A DNA stretch of 64,000 nucleotides, from the NCBI GenBank assembly GCA_905373835.1, contig CAJPUN010000002.1, forward strand, positions 1 through 64,000, read 5' to 3'. Each line of letters begins with the position of its first letter. The first letter of the stretch is position 1. The stretch is from Candidatus Saccharimonadota bacterium. Lineage in GTDB: Bacteria > Patescibacteriota > Saccharimonadia > Saccharimonadales > Saccharimonadaceae. The translations under genes and the position numbers were made by a program. The notes below the pieces were generated by a model. That model saw nothing but the letters and a program-made list of their open reading frames with translations, was not told the DNA's origin and did no database searches. This document shows positions 9,539-16,624 of this stretch, piece by piece.

Positions 9539-9940
9539 ATGAAACGACAATTTTTTGCCTTTATTATCCGCTGGGTGCTAAATTCACTTGGGCTGTGGAT
9601 TGCCGTACGTATCTTTGGTACAGGCTATATCGGTGTCCAACCCGATATGAGCATTGCGGTGTTTTTGCTGGCTGGGCTTATCTTCTCAGTCGTCAATGCA
9701 GTCTTTAAGCCGATTGCCATTATCCTATCGCTTCCCGCTATTCTCGTCACGCTCGGTCTCTTCACCGTCGTTGTCAACGGCTTTATGGTCTATATTTCAC
9801 TGATACTGGCACCAGGTCTCAAGATGACGTTTCTTCACTCCATCTTGACAGGCCTGATCATGAGTCTGGTAAACTATATAGTAAGCAGCGCGCTCGAGCT
9901 AAATTATGGGCGCACGCAGGAGGAACAACATGAATCTTGA
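9539..9940 (+). CDS. phage holin family 4-like membrane protein (PF04020 type)
   Basis: A 133-residue protein with four hydrophobic segments (about 7-27, 38-58, 60-90 and 98-120) and the FSVVNAVFKPIAIILSLP pattern of the widespread Phage_holin_4_2 family. Despite the name, most members are chromosomal membrane proteins of unknown function. No phage gene is nearby, so a lysis role is not implied. TATACT at 9526-9531 lies seven bases before the ATG (leaderless). The 3' end overlaps secG by 11 bases. Confidence 0.83.
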   Translation: MKRQFFAFIIRWVLNSLGLWIAVRIFGTGYIGVQPDMSIAVFLLAGLIFSVVNAVFKPIAIILSLPAILVTLGLFTVVVNGFMVYISLILAPGLKMTFLHSILTGLIMSLVNYIVSSALELNYGRTQEEQHES

Positions 9941-10163
9941 TAGTATTCTACAAACAATAATGATTGGCTCGGCCATCTTGATGATCCTAGCTATTTTGCT
10001 CCAGCAGCGCGGGGCGACACTTGGTGCAGGCTTTGGTGCCTCGGGTGAGCTCTATACCACGCGGCGCGGCCTAGACAAGAACCTCTTTGAGGCAACGATC
10101 TTTTTGGCTGTTACCTTTGTTGGGTCTATTTTGGCGGCACTCTTGTTGCCGTCTGCGGGGTAG
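9930..10163 (+). CDS. secG: preprotein translocase subunit SecG
   Basis: A 77-residue protein with two membrane helices separated by a short loop (GATLGAGFGASGELYTTRRG), the classic SecG layout; it assists SecYE during protein export. The start at 9930 follows AGGAGG with good spacing; a start at 9906 would extend further into the upstream gene. The oligopeptide-binding protein gene begins three bases after the stop. Confidence 0.9.
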   Translation: MNLDSILQTIMIGSAILMILAILLQQRGATLGAGFGASGELYTTRRGLDKNLFEATIFLAVTFVGSILAALLLPSAG

Positions 10164-10166
10164 AGC

Positions 10167-12029
10167 ATGGCGAATCGGCAGGAGAAGCACCTCCAGCGCC
10201 GTGAGACCTCGTCGGCAGTTGTGCCTCAGGAGGATGAATCGCTGCGGGCAGCTAAAGCAGCGAAATCGGTGCCATCTCGCCGCAAGAAGCCACGCCGCGA
10301 CCTCAAGCAGCTCGAAGATAGCGCGACGCGCCACGTTGGCAAGTTCTTAGGGAGCCGCTTCGAGAGTTTGCGTCGAGCCCGGCGGCGGGTTGTGCTGTGG
10401 CTTGTCCTCATTGCAGTGATTCTGCTTGGTATTATTGCTCAGATCTTTATCCGTCGCGACGCGACGACGGCAACTGGTGGGACTGGCGGGACGTATATTG
10501 AGGGGGCGCTCGGCCCGATTGAGACGCTTAATCCACTCTTTGCAACCACTAGTGTCGAGCTCTCGGCTAGTCAGCTTATGTTTTCCTCGCTCTATCGTTA
10601 CGACGCCAAGGGTTCGCTCCACACAGATGTTGCAACGAGTCTTGCCTATAACGAAGCGAGCAAAACCTACACCGCCCAATTGCGTGATGACGTCCGCTGG
10701 CACGATGGGCACAAGCTCACCGCCAAGGATGTTGTCTTCACGATCAACCTTATCAAGAACCCGGCGGTGCGCTCGCCGTTGCGCGTCAATTGGGTCGACG
10801 TCCAGGCCAAGGCGGTCAACGATACCACTGTGCAGTTCGTGCTGCCTGCCACGTATGCTGCCTTCCCCCATGCATTGACTTTCCCGATTTTGCCCGAGCA
10901 TATGCTAGGCTCAGCAACGCCAAGCTCAATGCGCCAGGCACCATTTAATCATTCGCCAGTTGGTAGTGGGCCATTTAAGTTCCAGATTTTGCAATCGACC
11001 AACAATGCTCGCCGGCCAAAGACCGTGCATGTCGTTGCCTTTGATGGCTATTATGGTGGCCGACCCAAGCTTGATCGCTTCGAACTCCAGGCGTATAGCA
11101 CGCAGCAAGATATCGTCTCGGCTTTGCAAGCTGGTGAACTGAGTGGCGCAACCGACCTCTCCGTTGTGATGCGCAAAGATATTCCGCGCAACCAATACAC
11201 GACGACTACTGTACCGACCGACCGCGGGGTGTATTTGCTCATGAACAATACCAACCCCATCCTCAAAGATCGCGCGGTGCGTAAAGCCCTCCAATTGGGC
11301 ACCAACACCGCTGCGATTCGCACCTCGCTGGGTGACGGTGTGCAGCGCCTCGATGGGCCATTTATCCCCAGTCAGCTTGGAGGTATCAATACACCATCTG
11401 CAGATAAGCATGACAAAACAAAGGCTGCTGCAATGCTGGATGAAGCCGGTTGGAAGCTCGCTGATGGCAGCAAAGTCCGCAGCAAAGATGGCCAAAAGCT
11501 GGAGATTATGATCACCACTACGAAGGGCGCAGAGTACGAAGCGGTCCTCGCCAAGGTAATGGAGCAGTGGCAGCAGCTTGGCGTCGCGGTGACGCAGCAA
11601 GTGATCGACCGCTCGGCAACGTCATCCACCTTTGTCCAAGGGACATTACAGGGACGAAGCTACGATGTTTTGCTCTATGAGCTGGCAATTGGTGCCGACC
11701 CCGATGTCTATGCCTATTGGCACTCATCTCAGACTGGCTACCAGGGCTATAACTTCGTCAATTACACGAGTCGCACCGCAGATGCCGCGCTGGCCAGTGC
11801 CCGGACGCGTCTCGAACCCAAGTTGCGTGCTGCCAAGTATAAAGCGTTTGCCGAACAGTGGTATAGCGATGTGCCGGCGATTGGTCTCTATCGGTCGGCT
11901 AGCGTGTATGCTACAGGCCCCGGTGTACAGGCCATCCAGCAGAGCGATACGCTCGTCTCGGGCGCAGATCGCTATGCAGACGTCCTCCGTTGGACAGTTA
12001 CCACCCGAGATGTTTACAAAACCCCCTAA
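10167..12029 (+). CDS. membrane-anchored ABC-type oligopeptide-binding protein (SBP family 5)
   Basis: A 620-residue protein: a basic cytosolic N-terminus of about 75 residues, one membrane helix (about 76-95), then an extracytoplasmic SBP_bac_5 domain (TLNPLFATTSVELSASQL, RDDVRWHDGHKLTAKDVVFT, and a GPFKF stretch). It would bind peptides at the outer membrane face and hand them to an ABC permease. It is tethered by an uncleaved N-terminal anchor, since no lipobox is visible. It is co-transcribed with secG (three-base gap). No permease or ATPase gene is adjacent, so any transporter partner lies elsewhere or the protein works alone. Confidence 0.87.
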   Translation: MANRQEKHLQRRETSSAVVPQEDESLRAAKAAKSVPSRRKKPRRDLKQLEDSATRHVGKFLGSRFESLRRARRRVVLWLVLIAVILLGIIAQIFIRRDATTATGGTGGTYIEGALGPIETLNPLFATTSVELSASQLMFSSLYRYDAKGSLHTDVATSLAYNEASKTYTAQLRDDVRWHDGHKLTAKDVVFTINLIKNPAVRSPLRVNWVDVQAKAVNDTTVQFVLPATYAAFPHALTFPILPEHMLGSATPSSMRQAPFNHSPVGSGPFKFQILQSTNNARRPKTVHVVAFDGYYGGRPKLDRFELQAYSTQQDIVSALQAGELSGATDLSVVMRKDIPRNQYTTTTVPTDRGVYLLMNNTNPILKDRAVRKALQLGTNTAAIRTSLGDGVQRLDGPFIPSQLGGINTPSADKHDKTKAAAMLDEAGWKLADGSKVRSKDGQKLEIMITTTKGAEYEAVLAKVMEQWQQLGVAVTQQVIDRSATSSTFVQGTLQGRSYDVLLYELAIGADPDVYAYWHSSQTGYQGYNFVNYTSRTADAALASARTRLEPKLRAAKYKAFAEQWYSDVPAIGLYRSASVYATGPGVQAIQQSDTLVSGADRYADVLRWTVTTRDVYKTP

Positions 12030-12061
12030 TGTGCGGTATAATCAACAGTGTCGCGAGATAT

Positions 12062-12149
12062 GCGGACGTGGCGGAATTGGTAGACGCGTCAGCTTGAGGG
12101 GCTGGTGAGCATTACGCTCGTGGAAGTTCAAGTCTTCTCGTCCGCACCA
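12062..12149 (+). tRNA. tRNA-Leu (GAG)
   Basis: Class II tRNA with acceptor GCGGACG/CGTCCGC, long variable arm (TGAGC...GCTCG), T-loop TTCAAGT and encoded CCA at 12147-12149. The anticodon loop TTGAGGG gives GAG. TATAAT at 12037-12042 lies about 19 bases upstream, directly after the stop of the peptide-binding protein gene. Confidence 0.95.
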
Positions 12150-12172
12150 GATATGATGCCTTGCGACACATG

Positions 12173-12203
12173 AACACCACCAAGATAGGTGGTGTTTTGC
12201 TTT
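12173..12203 (+). terminator. intrinsic terminator after tRNA-Leu
   Basis: Perfect nine-base stem AACACCACC / GGTGGTGTT (12173-12181/12188-12196) with loop AAGATA, followed by TTGCTTTTG. Confidence 0.8.
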
Positions 12204-12496
12204 TGTAAATAACAATAGGGGGGAGATCTTGTATTAAGATACTTGTACGAGCACTTTGCTTGGATGCTTTGACGCTTGCATTAACTGGACATTTCTCCAG
12301 ATGAAGCGTAAGAGTCATAGAGTGCTTGAACCATAAAAGTGCGATAATTAATCGGCGAACTGCTTGTGTTTTGCAAAGCGGTGGTGCATAATAAAGACAA
12401 GCTGGTACGCAAAAAGGGGTACCGTTGCGTCCAAACACAAACATCGTGCCAAAACAAACATTGTGCCCCAGGGTGGGCGCGTAGCAGCTACCGGCA
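12204..12496. other. about 290 bases without a gene, between two terminators
   Basis: No supported ORF. A minus-strand reading frame across it ends in the mirror of tRNA-Leu and is rejected. Several small hairpins are visible (ATCTT/AAGAT near 12228; CTGGA/TCCAG near 12283; ACGCAA/TTGCGT near 12408). It ends in a strong terminator at 12497. It could encode a small RNA; it lacks the conserved core motifs I would expect of RNase P RNA, tmRNA or SRP RNA. No clear promoter is seen. Confidence 0.3.
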
Positions 12497-12526
12497 AATC
12501 ACCTCTAGTCAAAGAGGTGATTTTTT
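12497..12526 (+). terminator. intrinsic terminator of an unidentified transcript
   Basis: Nine-base stem AATCACCTC / GAGGTGATT (12497-12505/12514-12522), eight-base loop, then a run of T. The nearest upstream gene (tRNA-Leu) already has its own terminator, so this one implies transcription of 12204-12496. Confidence 0.8.
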
Positions 12527-12545
12527 GCTATAGTCTATAGCAGAC

Positions 12546-12622
12546 GGGGCATTAGCTCATTTGGCTAGAGCGCTTCGCTGGCAGCGAAGAGGTGACCAGT
12601 TCGAATCTGGTATGCTCCACCA
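12546..12622 (+). tRNA. tRNA-Ala (GGC)
   Basis: Acceptor GGGGCAT/ATGCTCC, anticodon stem CTTCG/CGAAG with loop CTGGCAG (anticodon GGC), T-loop TTCGAAT, encoded CCA. The extended -10 TGcTATAGT (12529-12534) lies just upstream. It is followed one base later by tRNA-Val. Confidence 0.95.
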
Positions 12623-12623
12623 T

Positions 12624-12700
12624 GGATCTTTAGCTCAGTTGGCTAGAGCGCACGATTCACATTCGTGAGGTCGCAGGTTCGAATCCTGCAAGATCCACCA
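12624..12700 (+). tRNA. tRNA-Val (CAC)
   Basis: Acceptor GGATCTT/AAGATCC, anticodon stem CACGA/TCGTG with loop TTCACAT (anticodon CAC), T-loop TTCGAAT, encoded CCA. It is co-transcribed with tRNA-Ala. Confidence 0.95.
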
Positions 12701-12816
12701 TTTTGAGATTATTCCCTTCTGGTGTTGAGCCATAATCAGCATTAGTTAAGGCCTGAGGTAAGCGAGGATACATCTCGCTTATTTTTTTATTAATAATAAC
12801 GAAGTAGGGAGCTATC

Positions 12817-13542
12817 ATGTCAAAACTATCAGATCTATGGAAAAATGATCCAAATGTAACACCAGATTCTCAATGGTGGAATCACTTAGTGGATCAGTCG
12901 CTCACGGTAGCGACAAACGACGCATATCATCGATGTGTCGTTGAATTAAACGATGCTTTTGTCTATTCGGCAATAGCCGCCGAAGAGCAGAGAGTAGGGT
13001 ATCGGTTAGCAGCCCCTCATTATTTTGAGGCACTTATTCATGCAGAGATGATGACTGAAACGTTTGAGCAAGTGGACCCCAATCGCGCCCCCAGAGGATC
13101 AGAAATATTTGACTACGAATCACTTCGTGATGCTATAGAAAATGTCACGACGGCACTCGAGTCTAGGATTGAGTCGCAATTTGCTCGAGACGAGATCTGC
13201 GAATACTTGGACTATACACTTGACAACTGGTTAGTCACACTAACCGACAACGTCTCGAAACATTCGGCTGACTGGTTTAGCAAGGATTATGAATGGGAGC
13301 ACCATAGTAACTATGCGACAAACTTCGACGAAGGGCAGAGTATTCTCGTATTCCTCGCAAGATCCATAGAACGTGGTGCTATCCGCGACAAAGACTTCAT
13401 CAGTAAAATCTCAACATATAACGACAGAATGTCTGAATTCGAAGAACGCCTCCGCCCACTCTTGCCAAAATTACGGGATCTTGAATTCGATAGTTTTCAA
13501 CAAGACAACTTGGCTCCGGAGTGGCGGTGGTGGAGACACTAG
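12817..13542 (+). CDS. hypothetical protein inside the tRNA cluster
   Basis: A 241-residue soluble, acidic protein I do not recognise. It is rich in tryptophan near both ends (WKNDP, QWWNHL, EWRWWRH) and looks mostly helical, with no signal peptide, membrane segment or catalytic motif I can name. GTAGGGAG precedes the ATG at good spacing. Its base use is more AT-rich than its neighbours, it is an isolated single gene, and it lies between tRNA-Val and a convergent tRNA-Ala. That context suggests acquired cargo in a tRNA hot spot. It could be an orphan immunity or defence protein, but nothing in the sequence proves this. Confidence 0.7.
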   Translation: MSKLSDLWKNDPNVTPDSQWWNHLVDQSLTVATNDAYHRCVVELNDAFVYSAIAAEEQRVGYRLAAPHYFEALIHAEMMTETFEQVDPNRAPRGSEIFDYESLRDAIENVTTALESRIESQFARDEICEYLDYTLDNWLVTLTDNVSKHSADWFSKDYEWEHHSNYATNFDEGQSILVFLARSIERGAIRDKDFISKISTYNDRMSEFEERLRPLLPKLRDLEFDSFQQDNLAPEWRWWRH

Positions 13543-13574
13543 ATATTACCAGCTCTCAGCTATATCGTCATTAC

Positions 13575-13607
13575 AAAAAATAGCGACGGGAATATTGCTC
13601 GTCGCTA
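13575..13607 (-). terminator. intrinsic terminator after tRNA-Ala (CGC)
   Basis: Stem TAGCGACG / CGTCGCTA (13581-13588/13600-13607) with a six-A run at 13575-13580 that is the U-tract on the minus strand. It may also stop transcripts of the hypothetical gene from the other side. Confidence 0.8.
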
Positions 13608-13617
13608 TAATAACACC

Positions 13618-13693
13618 TGGTGGAGATAGAGGGATTCAAACCCTCGACCTCAGCAATGCGAATGCTGCGCTCTATCAGCTGAGCTATATCCCC
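13618..13693 (-). tRNA. tRNA-Ala (CGC)
   Basis: Minus-strand tRNA with acceptor GGGGATA/TATCTCC, anticodon stem CAGCA/TGCTG with loop TTCGCAT (anticodon CGC), T-loop TTTGAAT and encoded CCA (TGG at 13618-13620 on +). Confidence 0.95.
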
Positions 13694-13772
13694 ACGACTC
13701 CCTCTATTCAAGCACAAACGAGCGGGAGAATCAACCAGTAGCATTCCCGCCTGTTTCTGATAAAATAAGGAT

Positions 13773-15083
13773 ATGTTCAAAAAGTTTATCCAAAAGCGGC
13801 TCGAGATGTATGTGAGCCGGTATTTTCAAGCCCATCCAGAGGTTAAGTTGATCGTCGTGGTGGGGAGCGTGGGCAAGACGAGCACCAAGCGAGCGGTGGC
13901 TACCTTGCTGTCGCAGCGCTATCGTGTGCGTATGCTAGATAATAACCACAATACCAATCTCTCGGCGCCGTGTGGTATTCTCGGCGTAACATACCCCAGT
14001 AAGGTACACAGCATTGGTGCCTGGCTCAAGGTGTTTGCAGCGGCTCGGCGACGGGTTGCTCAGCCAGCTGACGTCGATGTGATTGTCCAGGAGCTTGGCA
14101 CTGATCGGCCAGGGGAGATTGCCGATTTTGGCCGCTATCTCCGGCCCGACCTCGCCTTGGTGACGGCAGTAACGCCAGAGCATATGGAGTTCTTTGGCTC
14201 AATTGAGGCGGTGGCGCAAGAGGAGCTCTCCGTGACGCAGTATGCGCGCCGAGCACTGATCAATCGTGATGATATTGAGGGGCGCTTTGCCGACCTGATC
14301 GCTACTCCACACTTTAGTACGTATGGCACGACTGGCCTTGCTGAGTATCGCTTCGAACAGCAGAACTTTGATGCTGAGGTAGGCTATCGGGGGGGGATTA
14401 TTGCTCCACCAAACATTGCTCAGCCATTTGCGGCGGCGATTAATGTGGTGGGTGAGCATAGCCTGCGACCGATCGTTGGTGCCGTCGCGGCGGCCCTGCT
14501 CTATGGCTGCACACCAGATGAAGTGGTGAAGGGTCTTGCGCTCATCAAGCCTGTCCCTGGGCGGATGAACCCACTGCTGGGTCTTGGTGATACAACAATT
14601 ATCGACGATACATACAACTCCAGCCCGGCCGCTGCGCTGGCTGCCTTGCAGACGCTCTATAGCTTTGCGCAGGCACCGCAGCGGATCGCTATCCTTGGTG
14701 ACATGAATGAGCTCGGTGCCTCGAGCCAGGCCGAGCACGAGAAGCTGGGCATGGCCTGCGACTCACATTTGCTTGATTGGGTGGTGACGGTTGGCGGCGA
14801 GACAGAGAAGTACCTTGCGCCCGCTGCCCGTCGGCGTGGCTGCCAGGTGAAGGTATGCCGTAATGCGATCGAGGCAGGGCAGTTTGTCCGTTCGGTAGCA
14901 CGACCTGGTGCAGTGATTCTTGCTAAGGGCTCGCAAGGTGGGATATTCCTTGAAGAGGCGGTTAAGATCCTCTGTGTCCTGAGCGAAGATACCGAGCTGG
15001 TGCGTCAATCACTTGCTTGGCAAGCCATCAAAGCGCCGTATTTTTCGGAATACGAGAACTTCTTTGATGGGCCAAGCCAGTAG
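13773..15083 (+). CDS. Mur ligase family protein (MurF-like)
   Basis: A 436-residue ATP-dependent ligase of the Mur superfamily. It has an N-terminal ATPase loop VVGSVGKTSTK (about 29-39), the NTNLSAP segment, the central-domain pattern QELGTDRPGEI and VTPEHMEFFGS, and the C-terminal domain PGRMNPL...IDDTYNSSPAA...ILGDMNELG typical of MurF. MurF adds D-Ala-D-Ala to UDP-MurNAc-tripeptide in the cytosol. The canonical MurF N-terminal substrate domain is missing (the P-loop begins near residue 29). It may therefore be a truncated MurF or a sister ligase. TAAAAT at 13761-13766 lies six bases before the ATG (leaderless). Confidence 0.8.
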   Translation: MFKKFIQKRLEMYVSRYFQAHPEVKLIVVVGSVGKTSTKRAVATLLSQRYRVRMLDNNHNTNLSAPCGILGVTYPSKVHSIGAWLKVFAAARRRVAQPADVDVIVQELGTDRPGEIADFGRYLRPDLALVTAVTPEHMEFFGSIEAVAQEELSVTQYARRALINRDDIEGRFADLIATPHFSTYGTTGLAEYRFEQQNFDAEVGYRGGIIAPPNIAQPFAAAINVVGEHSLRPIVGAVAAALLYGCTPDEVVKGLALIKPVPGRMNPLLGLGDTTIIDDTYNSSPAAALAALQTLYSFAQAPQRIAILGDMNELGASSQAEHEKLGMACDSHLLDWVVTVGGETEKYLAPAARRRGCQVKVCRNAIEAGQFVRSVARPGAVILAKGSQGGIFLEEAVKILCVLSEDTELVRQSLAWQAIKAPYFSEYENFFDGPSQ

Positions 15084-15148
15084 CGCTGATACGCGATTTA
15101 TGGTATATTCTTAGTTATGAGATTAGTCCATTAAGCGGAGAACTATCT

Positions 15149-16543
15149 ATGCCAACAGAGAAAAAACCAAAGGCAACCAAGCGCAGCACAACGCGCAAGA
15201 CGTCGCCAAAAAATGAGCCAGAACAAACCCCGGCCAAGGCTAATGAGCCAGCAACCCCAGCTGCAGAGCCAGCTCCAGTAGCCGAGCCGGCTACTCAGCC
15301 GATGCCAGAGCAGCCAGCTACTCCGGCCATGCAGCCAGCCCAGCCCCAGCCTCAATATCAACCACACATGACTCCAGGAGCTTTGCGTACTCAGCCAGCC
15401 AAGAAATCCCATCTTGGACTTATTCTTGGCCTCGTCGGTGGTGGTGTAGCTCTGCTGGCACTTATTGCTGGTGTGCTATTGTACTTCTTCTGGTATCAGA
15501 ACCCACACAAGGTAGTCACAGATGGCGTGGCGAATCTAGTGAGCGCACGGCAAGCGTCGTATAGTATGGGCGGTGATGTTACACCAAGCAGTACTAGCAC
15601 TTCAGGCCCATCGAAGACCACCTACAGAGTGAATCTGCAATATGCTAACCAAGTTGCTGGTGGTAATGGTGAGGTAACGATGGACCTCCCGCAGGTTGGC
15701 CAGATTACTGTCAAGGCCGAGATCTATGCGGATCGTGAAGCAACCTACTTCCGCGTCAATGGCATCAAGAAAATATATGAAAAATATATTGATACCATGG
15801 TCGACCAGTCGATGAAGCGTTATAGCAACTCGAGCATGACCGATGAGGAGAAAGATACTGCGCGGAGTAAGATGCGCGAGCAGTATACCAAGCAAGCACT
15901 GCCTATCATCGAAAAAATTGATGGCAAATGGGTCAAGATGACGCAAGATGATATGCGCAAAATGAGCCCAAATCGTACGACGACTCAGCAATGTACGGAC
16001 GCAATTAATGCTATGTACGACACTAAGGCTCGCAATGAGATTGCTGCAGTACTTCGCAAGCATGGCGATGTCTTTACAGTAGAGAAACTCAATAAGCCAG
16101 CGCTCGATAACGGTGCAGTGGGCTACAAGGTGACGGTAGCGAGCCCGTCGAGCCACGAAGCTCGTTCGCTGAGCCGCGACCTTGGCAACACCCGTGTTGG
16201 GGAGCTGCTTCGCCGCTGCAGTGATGCGACATCAACTCGTGTGACAACACGCCAAAATGGCCGAACTATCAAGACCGAGCGACGCTCTGCTATCTCAGGG
16301 CCAGACTTGAGCCAGACGGATCTTGAGCTCTGGGTGTCGCCGTTCTCGCACGATGTGAAGCGCATCGTCATGAAGCCAACTAGCCAGTCGTCTCAGCAGC
16401 CAGTGACGATCAACGTCAACGATACAAAGGTTGACTTGCGCAAGCCAAGCGACAGCATCCCGTATAGTGAGCTCATGCAGGGCAGTGGTAGCAGCAAAGA
16501 TAACGACAGCGATACGTCATCAACAGCTACTGGCGAAGCGTAA
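15149..16543 (+). CDS. Pro/Ala-rich single-pass membrane protein, unknown
   Basis: A 464-residue protein. The N-terminus is basic, followed by a Pro/Ala/Glu/Gln-rich low-complexity stretch (about 25-80), one membrane helix (about 90-114) and a long extracytoplasmic region of about 350 residues. Two cysteines there (in TTQQCTD and LLRRCSD) could form a disulfide. No family recognised; the outer part has a lipoprotein-like beta-rich look (alternating TYRVNLQYANQ segments). An extended -10 TGgTATATT (15104-15109) precedes a leader and a GCGGAG Shine-Dalgarno. It ends in a Ser/Asp/Asn tail. It probably acts at the cell surface. Confidence 0.75.
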   Translation: MPTEKKPKATKRSTTRKTSPKNEPEQTPAKANEPATPAAEPAPVAEPATQPMPEQPATPAMQPAQPQPQYQPHMTPGALRTQPAKKSHLGLILGLVGGGVALLALIAGVLLYFFWYQNPHKVVTDGVANLVSARQASYSMGGDVTPSSTSTSGPSKTTYRVNLQYANQVAGGNGEVTMDLPQVGQITVKAEIYADREATYFRVNGIKKIYEKYIDTMVDQSMKRYSNSSMTDEEKDTARSKMREQYTKQALPIIEKIDGKWVKMTQDDMRKMSPNRTTTQQCTDAINAMYDTKARNEIAAVLRKHGDVFTVEKLNKPALDNGAVGYKVTVASPSSHEARSLSRDLGNTRVGELLRRCSDATSTRVTTRQNGRTIKTERRSAISGPDLSQTDLELWVSPFSHDVKRIVMKPTSQSSQQPVTINVNDTKVDLRKPSDSIPYSELMQGSGSSKDNDSDTSSTATGEA

Positions 16544-16565
16544 GCAGAACGCCGCACATGAATCC

Positions 16566-16602
16566 AACCCCGCTTTCGAAAAAAGAAGCGGGGTTGTCTT
16601 TG
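16566..16602 (+). terminator. intrinsic terminator
   Basis: Ten-base stem AACCCCGCTT / AAGCGGGGTT (16566-16575/16586-16595), A-rich loop, then GTCTTTG. It separates the surface protein gene from leuS. Confidence 0.85.
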
Positions 16603-16624
16603 CCCTCGCCCACTATGGTAGAAT

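Noticed and set aside
9539..9940. Holin as a sign of prophage
   Set aside because: The family is mostly chromosomal and no phage structural, integrase or lysin gene is near.
12112..12444. 110-residue minus-strand reading frame after tRNA-Leu
   Set aside because: Its end is the reverse complement of the tRNA (RTRRLELPRA pattern), a common false gene.
12204..12496. tmRNA, RNase P RNA or SRP RNA in the unexplained stretch
   Set aside because: The conserved core motifs of these RNAs are not visible.
13571..13780. 69-residue minus-strand frame over tRNA-Ala (CGC)
   Set aside because: It translates the tRNA (GDIAQLIER pattern) and has no start signal.
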